Shown here in pieces: positions 1 to 8,506 of a stretch of DNA of 38,141 bases. The notes beneath the pieces are model-generated. The model was not told where the DNA came from. It was given only the letters and a program-made list of their open reading frames with translations, and searched no databases. How positions within the stretch are numbered: position 1 is the stretch's first letter; each line of letters opens with the position of its first letter. This DNA comes from Phenylobacterium sp. Lineage in GTDB: Bacteria > Pseudomonadota > Alphaproteobacteria > Caulobacterales > Caulobacteraceae. The stretch covers positions 1 to 38,141 of the forward strand of contig NZ_JAQGIZ010000159.1 in the NCBI RefSeq assembly GCF_028290885.1, in the 5' to 3' direction. Both the position numbers and the translations under genes were made by a program.

Positions 1-2134
1 AGTTGCTGGCCTGGGCGCGCTTCCAGCCGGGCGAGGAATAGCCCGCGCCGAAGGACGGGCTCTCGTCCCAGCGGCTGCCGTGCTGCTGCATGCCCGGTCC
101 GCCGCCGTAGTAGCCGGTCTCCGAGGACGCCTCGACGTTGGCCAGCGGCAGCTCGTCCACGAACCGTGAGGGCAGCTGGCTGGTCCAGCGGCCATAGACC
201 TGGCGGTTGGCGGCGAAAGAGACGCGGGCCTCCTCGCGGGCGCGGGTGATGCCGACATAGGCCAGCCGCCGCTCCTCCTCGAGCCCCTTCTCGCCGGACT
301 CGTCCATGCTTCGCTGCGAGGGGAAGACGCCTTCCTCCCAGCCGGGCAGGAAGACCAGCGGGAATTCCAGGCCCTTCGCCGAGTGCAGGGTCATGATCTG
401 CACCGCGTCGGCCTGCGGCCCGCGGTCCATGTCCATCACCAACGAGACGTGCTCCAGGTAGGCTTGAAGGTTCTCGGAATTGCCCATCGCCTGGACGAGT
501 TCCTTCAGGTTCTCCAGCCGGCCCTGGGCGGTGGGGCTCTTGTCCAGGCGAAGCGCGTCGGTGTAGCCGCTCTCCTCCAGCACCGCCTCCATCAGGCGCG
601 GGTGCGGCATCCGCTCGGCCTCGGCCCGCCAGCGGTCGAGATCGCGCAGAAAGTTGGCGAGCGAACTGCGGGTGCGCGCCGCCAGCTCGTCGGTCAGCAC
701 CACCTGGCGCGCGGCCTGCACTACCGGCACGCCACTGAGGCGGGCCATCTGCAGCAGCTTCTGGACCGTGGTCTCGCCGATGCCGCGCTTGGGCACGTTG
801 ACGATCCGCTCGAAGGCCAGGTCGTCGTCCTGCGACTGGATCAGCCGCAGGTAGGCGTGGGCGTCGCGAATCTCGGCGCGCTCGAAGAACCGCGGGCCGC
901 CGACCACCGTGTAGGGGATCTGCAGCATCACGAACCGCTCTTCGAAGGCCCGCATCTGGAAGGAGGCGCGGACCAGGATCGCCATGTCGCGGTACTTGCG
1001 CGGGTTCTTGTCGGTCGTGCCCTTCTTGGCCCGCTCGATCTCGTCGGCGATCAGCCGGCTCTCGGCCTCGCCGTCCCAGACCCCGCGGACGATCACCTTC
1101 TCGCCGCCCTCGGCCTCGGTCCACAGCGTCTTGCCCAGCCGGCTCTTGTTGGCGGCGATCAGGCCGGAGGCCGCCGCCAGGATGTGGCTGGTGGAGCGGT
1201 AGTTGCGCTCCAGCCGGATCACCTTGGCGCCCGGGAAGTCGCGCTCGAAGCGCAGGATGTTGTCCACCTCGGCGCCCCGCCAGCCGTAGATCGACTGGTC
1301 GTCGTCGCCGACGCAGCAGACGTTCTGCCGCTTCTGGGCCAAGAGCCGCAGCCACAGGTACTGGGCGACGTTGGTGTCCTGGTACTCGTCCACCAGCAGG
1401 TAGCGGAACCGGTCGTGGAAATCGGCCAATACGTCGGGGTTGGACGTGAAGATGGTCAGGTTGTGGAGGAGCAGGTCGCCGAAATCGCAGGCGTTCAGGA
1501 CGCGCAACCGCTCCTGGTACATGCGGTAGAGCGCCTGGCCCTTGCCGTTCGCGAAGTGGGCGCTTTCGGCCGGCGGCACCTGGTCGGGGCGCCAGCCGCG
1601 GTTCTTCCAGTGGTCGATCATCCCGGCCAGCGCCTTGGGCGTCCAGCGCTTGGTGTCGACGTTCTCGGCCTCCAGCACCTGTTTCAGCAGACGTTCGCCG
1701 TCGTCCTGGTCGATGATCGTGTAGTTGGACTTCAACCCCACCAACTCGGCGTGGCGGCGCAGGATCTGGGCGGCCACCGAGTGGAAAGTGCCCAGCCAGC
1801 GCAGGCCCTCGGCCTGGGGCCCGATGATGTGGGTGATCCGCTCGCGCATCTCGCGCGCGGCCTTGTTGGTGAAGGTGACCGCCAGCAGCTCCCACGGCCG
1901 CGCCTTGCCGGTGGCCAGGATGTGCGCCAGCCGCGTGGTCAGCACCCTTGTCTTGCCGGTACCCGCGCCCGCCAGCACCAGCACCGGCCCCTCGGTCGCC
2001 TCCACCGCCGCCCGCTGCTCGGGATTTAGCCCGTCCAGATAGTCCGTGGGCCTGGGGTCGACGCGGGCGAGATCGCTGACGCGGGCAGCCGGCAGCTCAT
2101 CCAAGGAACTTGGGGGGGAGTCGGGAGAGGACAT
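1..2134 (-). CDS. uvrD: UvrD/PcrA-type DNA helicase, 3' end cut by window edge
   Basis: Superfamily 1A 3'-5' DNA helicase of nucleotide excision and mismatch repair, cytoplasmic. Read on the minus strand from ATG at 2134, it is open to base 1, so about 711 residues are visible and the C-terminus is missing. Seen: residues 35-48 DGLNPEQRAAVEAT (Q motif), Walker A GAGTGKT near 56-62, then TFTNKAA (Ia), LLVDEYQDTN (II), GDDDQSIYGWRGA (III), LERNYRS (IV), TLHSAKGLEF (V) and AYVGITRAR (VI), all in helicase order. The first 30 or so residues are a Pro/Ser-rich extension before the Q motif. The ATG at 2142 is out of frame, so 2134 is the best start. It lies 31 bp downstream of the small ribbon-helix-helix gene on the same strand and may be co-transcribed with it. 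The long plus-strand open frames over it are shadows. Confidence 0.97.
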   Translation of the reverse strand, partial: MSSPDSPPSSLDELPAARVSDLARVDPRPTDYLDGLNPEQRAAVEATEGPVLVLAGAGTGKTRVLTTRLAHILATGKARPWELLAVTFTNKAAREMRERITHIIGPQAEGLRWLGTFHSVAAQILRRHAELVGLKSNYTIIDQDDGERLLKQVLEAENVDTKRWTPKALAGMIDHWKNRGWRPDQVPPAESAHFANGKGQALYRMYQERLRVLNACDFGDLLLHNLTIFTSNPDVLADFHDRFRYLLVDEYQDTNVAQYLWLRLLAQKRQNVCCVGDDDQSIYGWRGAEVDNILRFERDFPGAKVIRLERNYRSTSHILAAASGLIAANKSRLGKTLWTEAEGGEKVIVRGVWDGEAESRLIADEIERAKKGTTDKNPRKYRDMAILVRASFQMRAFEERFVMLQIPYTVVGGPRFFERAEIRDAHAYLRLIQSQDDDLAFERIVNVPKRGIGETTVQKLLQMARLSGVPVVQAARQVVLTDELAARTRSSLANFLRDLDRWRAEAERMPHPRLMEAVLEESGYTDALRLDKSPTAQGRLENLKELVQAMGNSENLQAYLEHVSLVMDMDRGPQADAVQIMTLHSAKGLEFPLVFLPGWEEGVFPSQRSMDESGEKGLEEERRLAYVGITRAREEARVSFAANRQVYGRWTSQLPSRFVDELPLANVEASSETGYYGGGPGMQQHGSRWDESPSFGAGYSSPGWKRAQASN

Positions 2135-2165
2135 CGGAACATATGTAGCACACGCGGGCGCTGAC

Positions 2166-2405
2166 TTAAGCCCGGGAGGGAAGTTCGTGCGACGGGCCGC
2201 GGCCTGCGAAGGTCAGCGCCGCCACGCGGCAGGCGGAGGCGAGCGGACGGCCGCCCCGCGCGTCGTCGATGCGCCCGATCAGGGCGGCGAGGCTCAAGCC
2301 ATCCACCGCCGCCATCGCCTCCAGCACGGCCCAGAACTCCGGCTCCAGGGCGATGGAGGTGGCGTGGCCGGAGAGCTGGACGGAGCGTTTTCTTAAGCTG
2401 GCCAT
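2166..2405 (-). CDS. Ribbon-helix-helix domain protein (small predicted DNA-binding protein)
   Basis: A 79-residue protein. The pattern LRKRSVQLSGHATSIALEPEFW followed (in separate pieces) by AALIGRIDDARG and LASACRVAALTF matches the alphaproteobacterial single-domain ribbon-helix-helix family (RHH_4 type): a basic beta strand at residues 4-18, then two helices. Such proteins bind DNA as dimers; the target here is unknown. An ATG 12 codons upstream (2441) is in frame, but the family begins at MxxLRKRSV, so 2405 is chosen. The gene precedes uvrD on the same strand and is divergent from the COQ4 gene, so it could be the protein that reads the palindromes at 2454-2509; this is only a guess from position. 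The C-terminus (GRGPSHELPSRA) looks unstructured. Confidence 0.8.
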   Translation of the reverse strand: MASLRKRSVQLSGHATSIALEPEFWAVLEAMAAVDGLSLAALIGRIDDARGGRPLASACRVAALTFAGRGPSHELPSRA

Positions 2406-2453
2406 GCCTAGGTTTGTCGCCGCGTTCGAGCGGGCGATCAAATCCCTTCGACA

Positions 2454-2509
2454 AAGTTGACGGGGTCGTCATCTTTGGACTTGCATTAAGTTGACGGTGG
2501 CGTCATCTT
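2454..2509. promoter_or_regulatory. Tandem palindromic operator, two TGACG-N4-CGTCA sites 34 bp apart
   Basis: In the divergent RHH/COQ4 gap, the 22-bp units 2454-2475 and 2488-2509 match at 20 of 22 positions. Each holds a perfect inverted repeat TGACG-N4-CGTCA (2458-2471 and 2492-2505). The TTGACG hexamer in each is also a -35-like sequence reading toward COQ4. Palindromes of this size overlapping promoter elements are typical of dimeric repressor sites (TetR-like or similar). The regulator is not identified. Confidence 0.65.
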
Positions 2510-2540
2510 CTTCGGCGTAAACACGAGTTAGGCGATCCCC

Positions 2541-3299
2541 ATGGCCCTGGTCGACACCGCCGAGCGCCCCGCCTTCCGCGGAACCGCCCCGAAGCTCGAT
2601 TGGCTGCACGCGCTGAAGTCGCTGCGCCGCCTGCTGAACGACAAGGAAGACACCGGCCAAGTGTTCGAGATCATGCGGGCGCTGAACGGCAACTCCACCG
2701 CCAAGGCCTATCACCGCCTGCTTGCGACCCAGCAGGGCGGCCGCATCGCCTATGAGCGATCCGAGTTCGCCCCTCGGCTGATGGACGACGCCTGGCTGGA
2801 CAGCCTGCCGCAGGGCAGCGTCGGCGCGGCCTATCGCAACTTCATCCGCAGCGAGCGGATCTCCGCCGAGGGCCTGATCGAGGTCAGCCGCCAGGGCGCC
2901 CCGGCGGTCGACGAGCCGCACCCCTACGCCTGGATGGGCCGCCGCACCCGCGACGTGCACGACATCTGGCACATCCTGTCGGGCTACCACCGCGACGCTC
3001 TGGGCGAAGCCTGCCTGGTGGCCTTCTCCTACGCCCAGACCAAAGGCCTCGGCTGGGCGCTGATCGCCGCCGGCGCGGCCTGGCGCGCGAGGGGCGGCAA
3101 GCAATACCCCTATGTGAAGGCGATCTGGCAGGGCTTCACGCGCGGCAAGGCGGCCAAGTGGCTGCTGGGCGAGGACTACGAGCGTCTGATGGTCGAGCCG
3201 CTGGAAAGCGCCCGGCGCCGGCTGAACATCACGCCTGCCACGCTCTACAACTCGATCCCGCCGGAAGCCCGCGACGGGTCGCTGCCCACGGCGGCTTAG
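2541..3299 (+). CDS. COQ4-family ubiquinone biosynthesis protein
   Basis: A 252-residue protein of the COQ4 family, best known from mitochondria, where COQ4 helps assemble the coenzyme Q complex and has been implicated in replacing the C1 carboxyl of the ring. The family metal-binding signature HDxxHx11E is intact: H140, D141, H144 and E156. Length agrees with the family. Many alphaproteobacteria carry COQ4-like genes outside ubi operons, so the exact reaction in bacteria is unsettled. Start ATG at 2541 lies about 32 bp after the tandem palindromes at 2454-2509, which suggests repressor control. The stop codon overlaps that of the convergent DUF4169 gene (3296-3299). No other quinone gene is in the window. 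Confidence 0.9.
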   Translation: MALVDTAERPAFRGTAPKLDWLHALKSLRRLLNDKEDTGQVFEIMRALNGNSTAKAYHRLLATQQGGRIAYERSEFAPRLMDDAWLDSLPQGSVGAAYRNFIRSERISAEGLIEVSRQGAPAVDEPHPYAWMGRRTRDVHDIWHILSGYHRDALGEACLVAFSYAQTKGLGWALIAAGAAWRARGGKQYPYVKAIWQGFTRGKAAKWLLGEDYERLMVEPLESARRRLNITPATLYNSIPPEARDGSLPTAA

Positions 3300-3472
3300 T
3301 CCTCGCGCTTGGCCTGATCCAGCGTCCGCCGGGCGCGCTCGGCCTCCAGCTTCGACACCGTCTTCTCCGCCTTCTTGACGCCGAACAGCGCGCGGTTCTG
3401 GCCGGCCTTCGCCTTGGCCTCGGCCTTGGCGCGGGCCTTGCGGGCCTTGTTGAGGTTGATCGGGTCGGCCAT
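3296..3472 (-). CDS. DUF4169 family small basic protein
   Basis: A 58-residue Lys/Arg/Ala-rich protein starting MADPINLNKARKARAK, the hallmark of DUF4169, a short alphaproteobacterial family of unknown function. Residues 8-55 form one predicted charged amphipathic helix. The open frame runs 20 codons further upstream, but the family starts at this MADxxNL, so 3472 is used. It converges with the COQ4 gene: the two stop codons share bases 3297-3298. Abundant Ala/Lys codons made several overlapping false frames here. Function cannot be assigned. Confidence 0.85.
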   Translation of the reverse strand: MADPINLNKARKARAKAEAKAKAGQNRALFGVKKAEKTVSKLEAERARRTLDQAKRED

Positions 3473-3531
3473 CGACGAAACTTCCCACGGCCCCCGTCGT
3501 TTCCCAAGCCTCAACCGCTTAGGAGACAGCA

Positions 3532-3768
3532 ATGATCCAACCCTCTGAAATCCGCGAACACATGGAAGTGGTGGGCTCCGACGGCGGACACGTCGGCCGG
3601 GTCGACAAGGTGATGGGCGACGAGATCGAGCTGACCAAGCTCGATATCGCCGCGGGCCTCAGGCACCACATGATCCCGATCACCTGGGTCGAGATGATCG
3701 ACCAGGACACGGTGCGGCTCAACATGACCAAGGACGCCGCCAAGGCCGCCTGGCGGACAAAGCACTAG
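3532..3768 (+). CDS. DUF2171 family protein (PRC-barrel-like)
   Basis: A 78-residue protein with the DUF2171 pattern: an N-terminal EIREHMEVVGSDGGHVGRVD segment, then DEIELTK and HHMIPITWVE, ending in TKDAAKAAW. The fold resembles a PRC-barrel half, found in small stress-related proteins of alphaproteobacteria; the role is unknown. An AGGAG ribosome-binding site lies just before the ATG at 3532. The gene stands alone, divergent from DUF4169 (60 bp apart), and is followed by a palindromic repeat element. Confidence 0.87.
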   Translation: MIQPSEIREHMEVVGSDGGHVGRVDKVMGDEIELTKLDIAAGLRHHMIPITWVEMIDQDTVRLNMTKDAAKAAWRTKH

Positions 3769-3775
3769 GCTGGCG

Positions 3776-3897
3776 CTCCTCCCCCCAGCGCGAAGCGCGA
3801 TGTGGGGGAGGTGGCCCGAAGGGTCGGAGGGGGTCCGCTCAGATCGTGGGGGACCCCCTCAGTCAGCTTTGCTGACAGCTCCCCCGAAGGGGAGCAA
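3776..3897. repeat. Intergenic palindromic repeat with four nested hairpins
   Basis: Between the convergent DUF2171 and aminotransferase genes. Seen hairpins: CTCCCCC (3779-3785) with GGGGGAG (3804-3810) around CGCG-AAG-CGCG; a perfect 10-bp stem GAGGGGGTCC (3827-3836) with GGACCCCCTC (3851-3860); GTCAGC-TTT-GCTGAC (3862-3876); and GCTCCCC-CGAA-GGGGAGC (3878-3895). From memory this G/C-rich type is dispersed between genes in Caulobacterales genomes. It may also end transcription from both sides, although no T-tract is present. Confidence 0.75.
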
Positions 3898-3906
3898 CTT
3901 GTCCCG

Positions 3907-5947
<2,041 letters not shown>

Positions 5948-5948
<1 letters not shown>

Positions 5949-6568
5949 TGCTGAAACTGTTCTTTTCGCCGGGGTCCTGTTCGCTGGCCTCGCACATCGC
6001 GCTGGAGGAGGCGGGCGCCGCCTACGAGACCGTGCGGATGAACACCGGGGCCTGGGACCAGCGGAAGCCGGAATACCTGGCGATCAACCCTAAGGGCCGC
6101 GTGCCGGCGCTGGTGACGGACCGCGGCGTGCTGACTGAAACCCCGGCGATCCTGGCCTTCGTCGCCCAGAGCTATCCGGCCGCGAAGCTCGCGCCGCTCG
6201 ACGACCCCTTCGCCTTCGCCCGGGCGCAGGCGTTCAACAGCTACCTCTGCTCCACCGTGCATGTCGCCCACGCCCACAAGCACCGCGGCTACCGCTGGGC
6301 GGACGCGCCCGAGGCGCTGGCCGAGATGACCCGCAAGGTCCCGGAGACCGAGACCGCCTGCTTCCAACTAATCGAGGACGAGATGCTGCAAGGGCCCTGG
6401 GTCCTGGGCGAGGCCTACTCCATCTGCGACGGCTACCTGTTCACCCTCGCCGGCTGGCTGGAAGGCGACGGAATCGACTGCCGGCGGTTCCCCAAGGTCT
6501 ACGAACACCGAGAGCGGGTCCGCGCCCGGCCCGCGGTGCGCAAGGTTCTTGCCGACGAGGCGGCCTAG
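5948..6568 (+). CDS. gst: Beta-class glutathione S-transferase
   Basis: A 206-residue cytosolic GST. The N-terminal thioredoxin-like half opens LKLFFSPGSCSLASHIALE, where C11 is the catalytic cysteine position of bacterial beta-class GSTs. NPKGRVPAL holds the cis-Pro, and ETPAI (near 64-68) contributes to glutathione binding. The C-terminal all-helical half includes the conserved SICDGYLF (usually S-x-A-D) turn. The open frame extends 29 codons upstream, but the ATG at 5948 fits the family and overlaps the previous stop (TGATG). Detoxification is assumed; the substrate is unknown. Confidence 0.93.
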
Positions 6569-6578
6569 GGCCGCATTT

Positions 6579-6597
6579 GGCGCAAGATGCTTGCGCC
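6579..6597. repeat. Perfect 8-bp inverted repeat before the leuA leader
   Basis: GGCGCAAG-ATG-CTTGCGCC, a perfect 8-bp stem with a 3-base loop, 11 bp after the GST stop. It has no T-tract, so it is a weak terminator candidate. Its right arm overlaps the suggested -35 of the leader promoter, so it might instead be an operator. Confidence 0.5.
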
Positions 6598-6619
6598 GTG
6601 GGGGCCATTTCGGTAGAGC
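6591..6619 (+). promoter_or_regulatory. Candidate housekeeping promoter of leuL-leuA
   Basis: TTGCGCC (6591-6597), 14 bp, then GGTAGAGC (6612-6619), compared with the Caulobacter-type pattern TTGaCGS-N10-14-GCTANAWC: 4 of 7 and 6 of 8 positions agree. A start of transcription about 7 bp beyond would fall at about 6626, almost on the leader ATG. The -35 match is poor and no experiment supports it. Confidence 0.35.
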
Positions 6620-6627
6620 CTGTCGCC

Positions 6628-6696
6628 ATGCGCACGCGCAACGCCAGCCTGCTTCTTCTCATCCTGGGGCTTAGCCGCCCCTGGGCGCCTCTCTAG
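6628..6696 (+). CDS. leuL: leuA leader peptide (attenuator), Leu-rich, 22 residues
   Basis: A short open frame MRTRNASLLLLILGLSR ending in WAPL and TAG. Seven of 22 residues are leucine, with four in a row at 8-11 and five within 8-13. This is the design of a ribosome-mediated attenuator: when charged tRNA-Leu is scarce the ribosome stalls on the Leu codons and leuA is read through. It ends 81 bp before leuA on the same strand. No ribosome-binding site precedes the ATG; with the candidate promoter at 6591-6619 the transcript would be nearly leaderless, as is known for some alphaproteobacterial leader peptides. Downstream structure: CGCG-TCTT-CGCG at 6701-6712 flanked by GGC/GCC, then a weak TCAGG/CCTGA pairing around 6722-6745. 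I could not identify a clear terminator U-tract. Confidence 0.8.
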   Translation: MRTRNASLLLLILGLSRPWAPL

Positions 6697-6777
6697 GCTG
6701 CGCGTCTTCGCGGCCGGGCGTTCAGGGGTTTTCTCCGCCGCCTGACCCCAACGAAACCTCCGCGAAGAGACCAAGCC
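6697..6777 (+). promoter_or_regulatory. leuA attenuator region
   Basis: Eighty-one bases between the leader stop and the leuA ATG. They contain the hairpin GGC-TG-CGCG-TCTT-CGCG-GCC (6696-6715), the run GGGGTTTTC near 6725-6733, and CCTGACCCC near 6741-6749, which can pair with TCAGGGG (6722-6728). These could be mutually exclusive structures, but pairing was judged by eye only. The leuA ATG is preceded by a weak GAAGAGA. Confidence 0.45.
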
Positions 6778-8361
6778 ATGACCACCCCCGCAAATGAATC
6801 CGCCGCTCCGCGCTCCGAACGCGACCGCGTCATCGTCTTCGACACCACCATGCGCGACGGCGAGCAGTCGCCCGGCGCCTCGATGTCGCTCGAGGAAAAG
6901 ATCGAGCTCGCCAAGATCCTGGAAGAGATGCGCGTCGACGTGATCGAGGCCGGTTTCCCGATCGCCTCCAACGGCGACTTCGAGGCCGTCCGCGAGGTCT
7001 CTAAGATCGTGACGGAGAGCACGATCGCCGGCCTATGCCGCGCCAACCTGGTGGATATCGATCGCTGCGCCGAGGCCATCCGTCACGCCAAGCGTGGGCG
7101 TATCCACATCGTCATCGCCACGAGCCCACTGCACATCAAGCACAAGCTGCAGATGGAGCCAGAGGACGTGCTGGAGGCGATCACCCGATCCGTCTCCCAT
7201 GCCCGCAACCTATGTGACGACATCGAGTGGTCGGCGGAGGACGCGACGCGCAGCGAGCCGGAATTCCTGCGCCGGGCCATCGAAGCCGCGATCCGCGCCG
7301 GCGCCAGGACGATCAATCTGCCCGACACGGTGGGGTATACCTACCCTTCCGAATACGCCGCTCTTTTTCAGGACATGATCGCAACGGTCGAAGGAGCGGA
7401 CGAGGTGGTGTTTTCCACCCACTGCCACAATGATCTGGGCTTGGCGGTCGCCAACAGCCTCGCGGGCATCCAAGGTGGGGCGCGCCAGGTGGAATGCGCC
7501 ATCAACGGCCTGGGCGAGCGGGCTGGAAATGCAGCGCTGGAAGAAATCGTCATGGCGCTGAAGGTGCGCGCTGATCGCCTGCTCTATTTCACCAGTGTCG
7601 AGCCCCAGCACATCACGCGGGCGAGTCGGTACGTCTCGGCCATCACCGGATTTCCCGTGCAGTTCAACAAGGCGATCGTCGGCAAGAACGCCTTCGCCCA
7701 CGAGAGTGGCATCCATCAGGACGGGATGCTGAAGAACCGGGAAACCTACGAGATCATGACGCCGGAATCCGTGGGGCAGGCCGCCTCCAGCCTGGTCATG
7801 GGCAAGCATTCTGGCAGCCATGCCTTCCGCGCGAAGTTGAAAGAGCTGGGCTATGAGCTCGGCCAGAACGCCTTGAAGGACGCGTTCGTCCGCTTCAAGG
7901 ACCTCGCCGACAAGAAGAAGCACGTCTTCGACGACGACATCATCGCCCTGGTGGACGACGCCCTGGCCTCGGGCGCCGACCGCATCCAGGTGAAGAACCT
8001 ACGGGTGATCGCCGGCACCGAGGGGCCGCAGGAAGCCTTCCTGACCGTCACCATCGACGGCGAGGAGAAGTCGGCCAACGCCACCGGCGACGGCCCGGTC
8101 GACGCGGTGTTCAACGCCATCCACAAGGTCGCGCCGCACGAGGCCATCCTGCGCCTCTTCCAGGTGCACGCGGTGACCGAGGGCACCGACGCCCAGGCGC
8201 AGGTCTCGGTCCGGCTCGAGGAGGACGGCCGCATCGCCACCGGCCAGGCCGCCGACACCGACACGCTCACCGCGTCGGCCAAGGCCTACGTCAACGCGCT
8301 GAACAACCTTATGGCGCGCAAGGAAAAGTCGGCCCCCAACGCGATCGCGAGCGGGTTCTAG
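6778..8361 (+). CDS. leuA: 2-isopropylmalate synthase
   Basis: First committed step of leucine synthesis: acetyl-CoA plus 2-oxoisovalerate gives 2-isopropylmalate. 527 residues, the size of the long type I family. Seen: DTTMRDGEQSPG at 22-33 (metal-binding Asp and catalytic Arg), HCHNDLGLAVAN (metal-binding His pair), NGLGERAGNAALEE, and HESGIHQDGMLKN; the C-terminal part from about residue 390 is the regulatory domain for leucine feedback (HAVTEGTDAQAQVSVRL). It sits behind the Leu-rich leader, so both attenuation and feedback inhibition are expected. Odd: codons in the middle (about 7030-7860) use many A/T third positions, for instance roughly 21 of 80 in 7321-7560, against about 2 of 100 in 8021-8320. 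This suggests a recombined segment. Confidence 0.97.
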   Translation: MTTPANESAAPRSERDRVIVFDTTMRDGEQSPGASMSLEEKIELAKILEEMRVDVIEAGFPIASNGDFEAVREVSKIVTESTIAGLCRANLVDIDRCAEAIRHAKRGRIHIVIATSPLHIKHKLQMEPEDVLEAITRSVSHARNLCDDIEWSAEDATRSEPEFLRRAIEAAIRAGARTINLPDTVGYTYPSEYAALFQDMIATVEGADEVVFSTHCHNDLGLAVANSLAGIQGGARQVECAINGLGERAGNAALEEIVMALKVRADRLLYFTSVEPQHITRASRYVSAITGFPVQFNKAIVGKNAFAHESGIHQDGMLKNRETYEIMTPESVGQAASSLVMGKHSGSHAFRAKLKELGYELGQNALKDAFVRFKDLADKKKHVFDDDIIALVDDALASGADRIQVKNLRVIAGTEGPQEAFLTVTIDGEEKSANATGDGPVDAVFNAIHKVAPHEAILRLFQVHAVTEGTDAQAQVSVRLEEDGRIATGQAADTDTLTASAKAYVNALNNLMARKEKSAPNAIASGF

Positions 8362-8375
8362 GCCCAACCCATCGT

Positions 8376-8491
8376 GTCATCTCGGAAAGCGCACAGCGCT
8401 TGTCCGGGACCCATGATCACGAAGTCCTCCGGCAACCCATGAACCTCGGTGTTCATGGGTCCCGGTCTTCGCTGCGCGAAACCGGGATGAC
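8376..8491. repeat. Long palindromic intergenic repeat bounded by GTCATC and GATGAC
   Basis: The ends GTCATCTCGG (8376-8385) and CCGGGATGAC (8482-8491) pair with one G-T, and a central perfect 10-bp inverted repeat ACCCATGAAC (8435-8444) / GTTCATGGGT (8451-8460) has a 6-base loop. CCGGGACCCATGA near 8404-8416 can compete for the same right arm. The whole 116 bp can fold as one branched hairpin. It lies between leuA and the EamA gene. Repeats starting GTCATCCCGG are, from memory, common in Caulobacterales. Confidence 0.75.
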
Positions 8492-8506
8492 CCTGGAAGT
8501 TTTGGA

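Noticed and set aside
383..2029. 548-codon plus-strand open frame
   Set aside because: It lies antisense to uvrD, whose helicase motifs are all present. The translation is rich in Arg, Gly, Leu and Val with no family features, a usual artefact of high GC DNA.
3776..3897. Small CRISPR-like array
   Set aside because: The stems differ in sequence and there are no equal spacers; it is a set of hairpins, not regularly spaced identical repeats.
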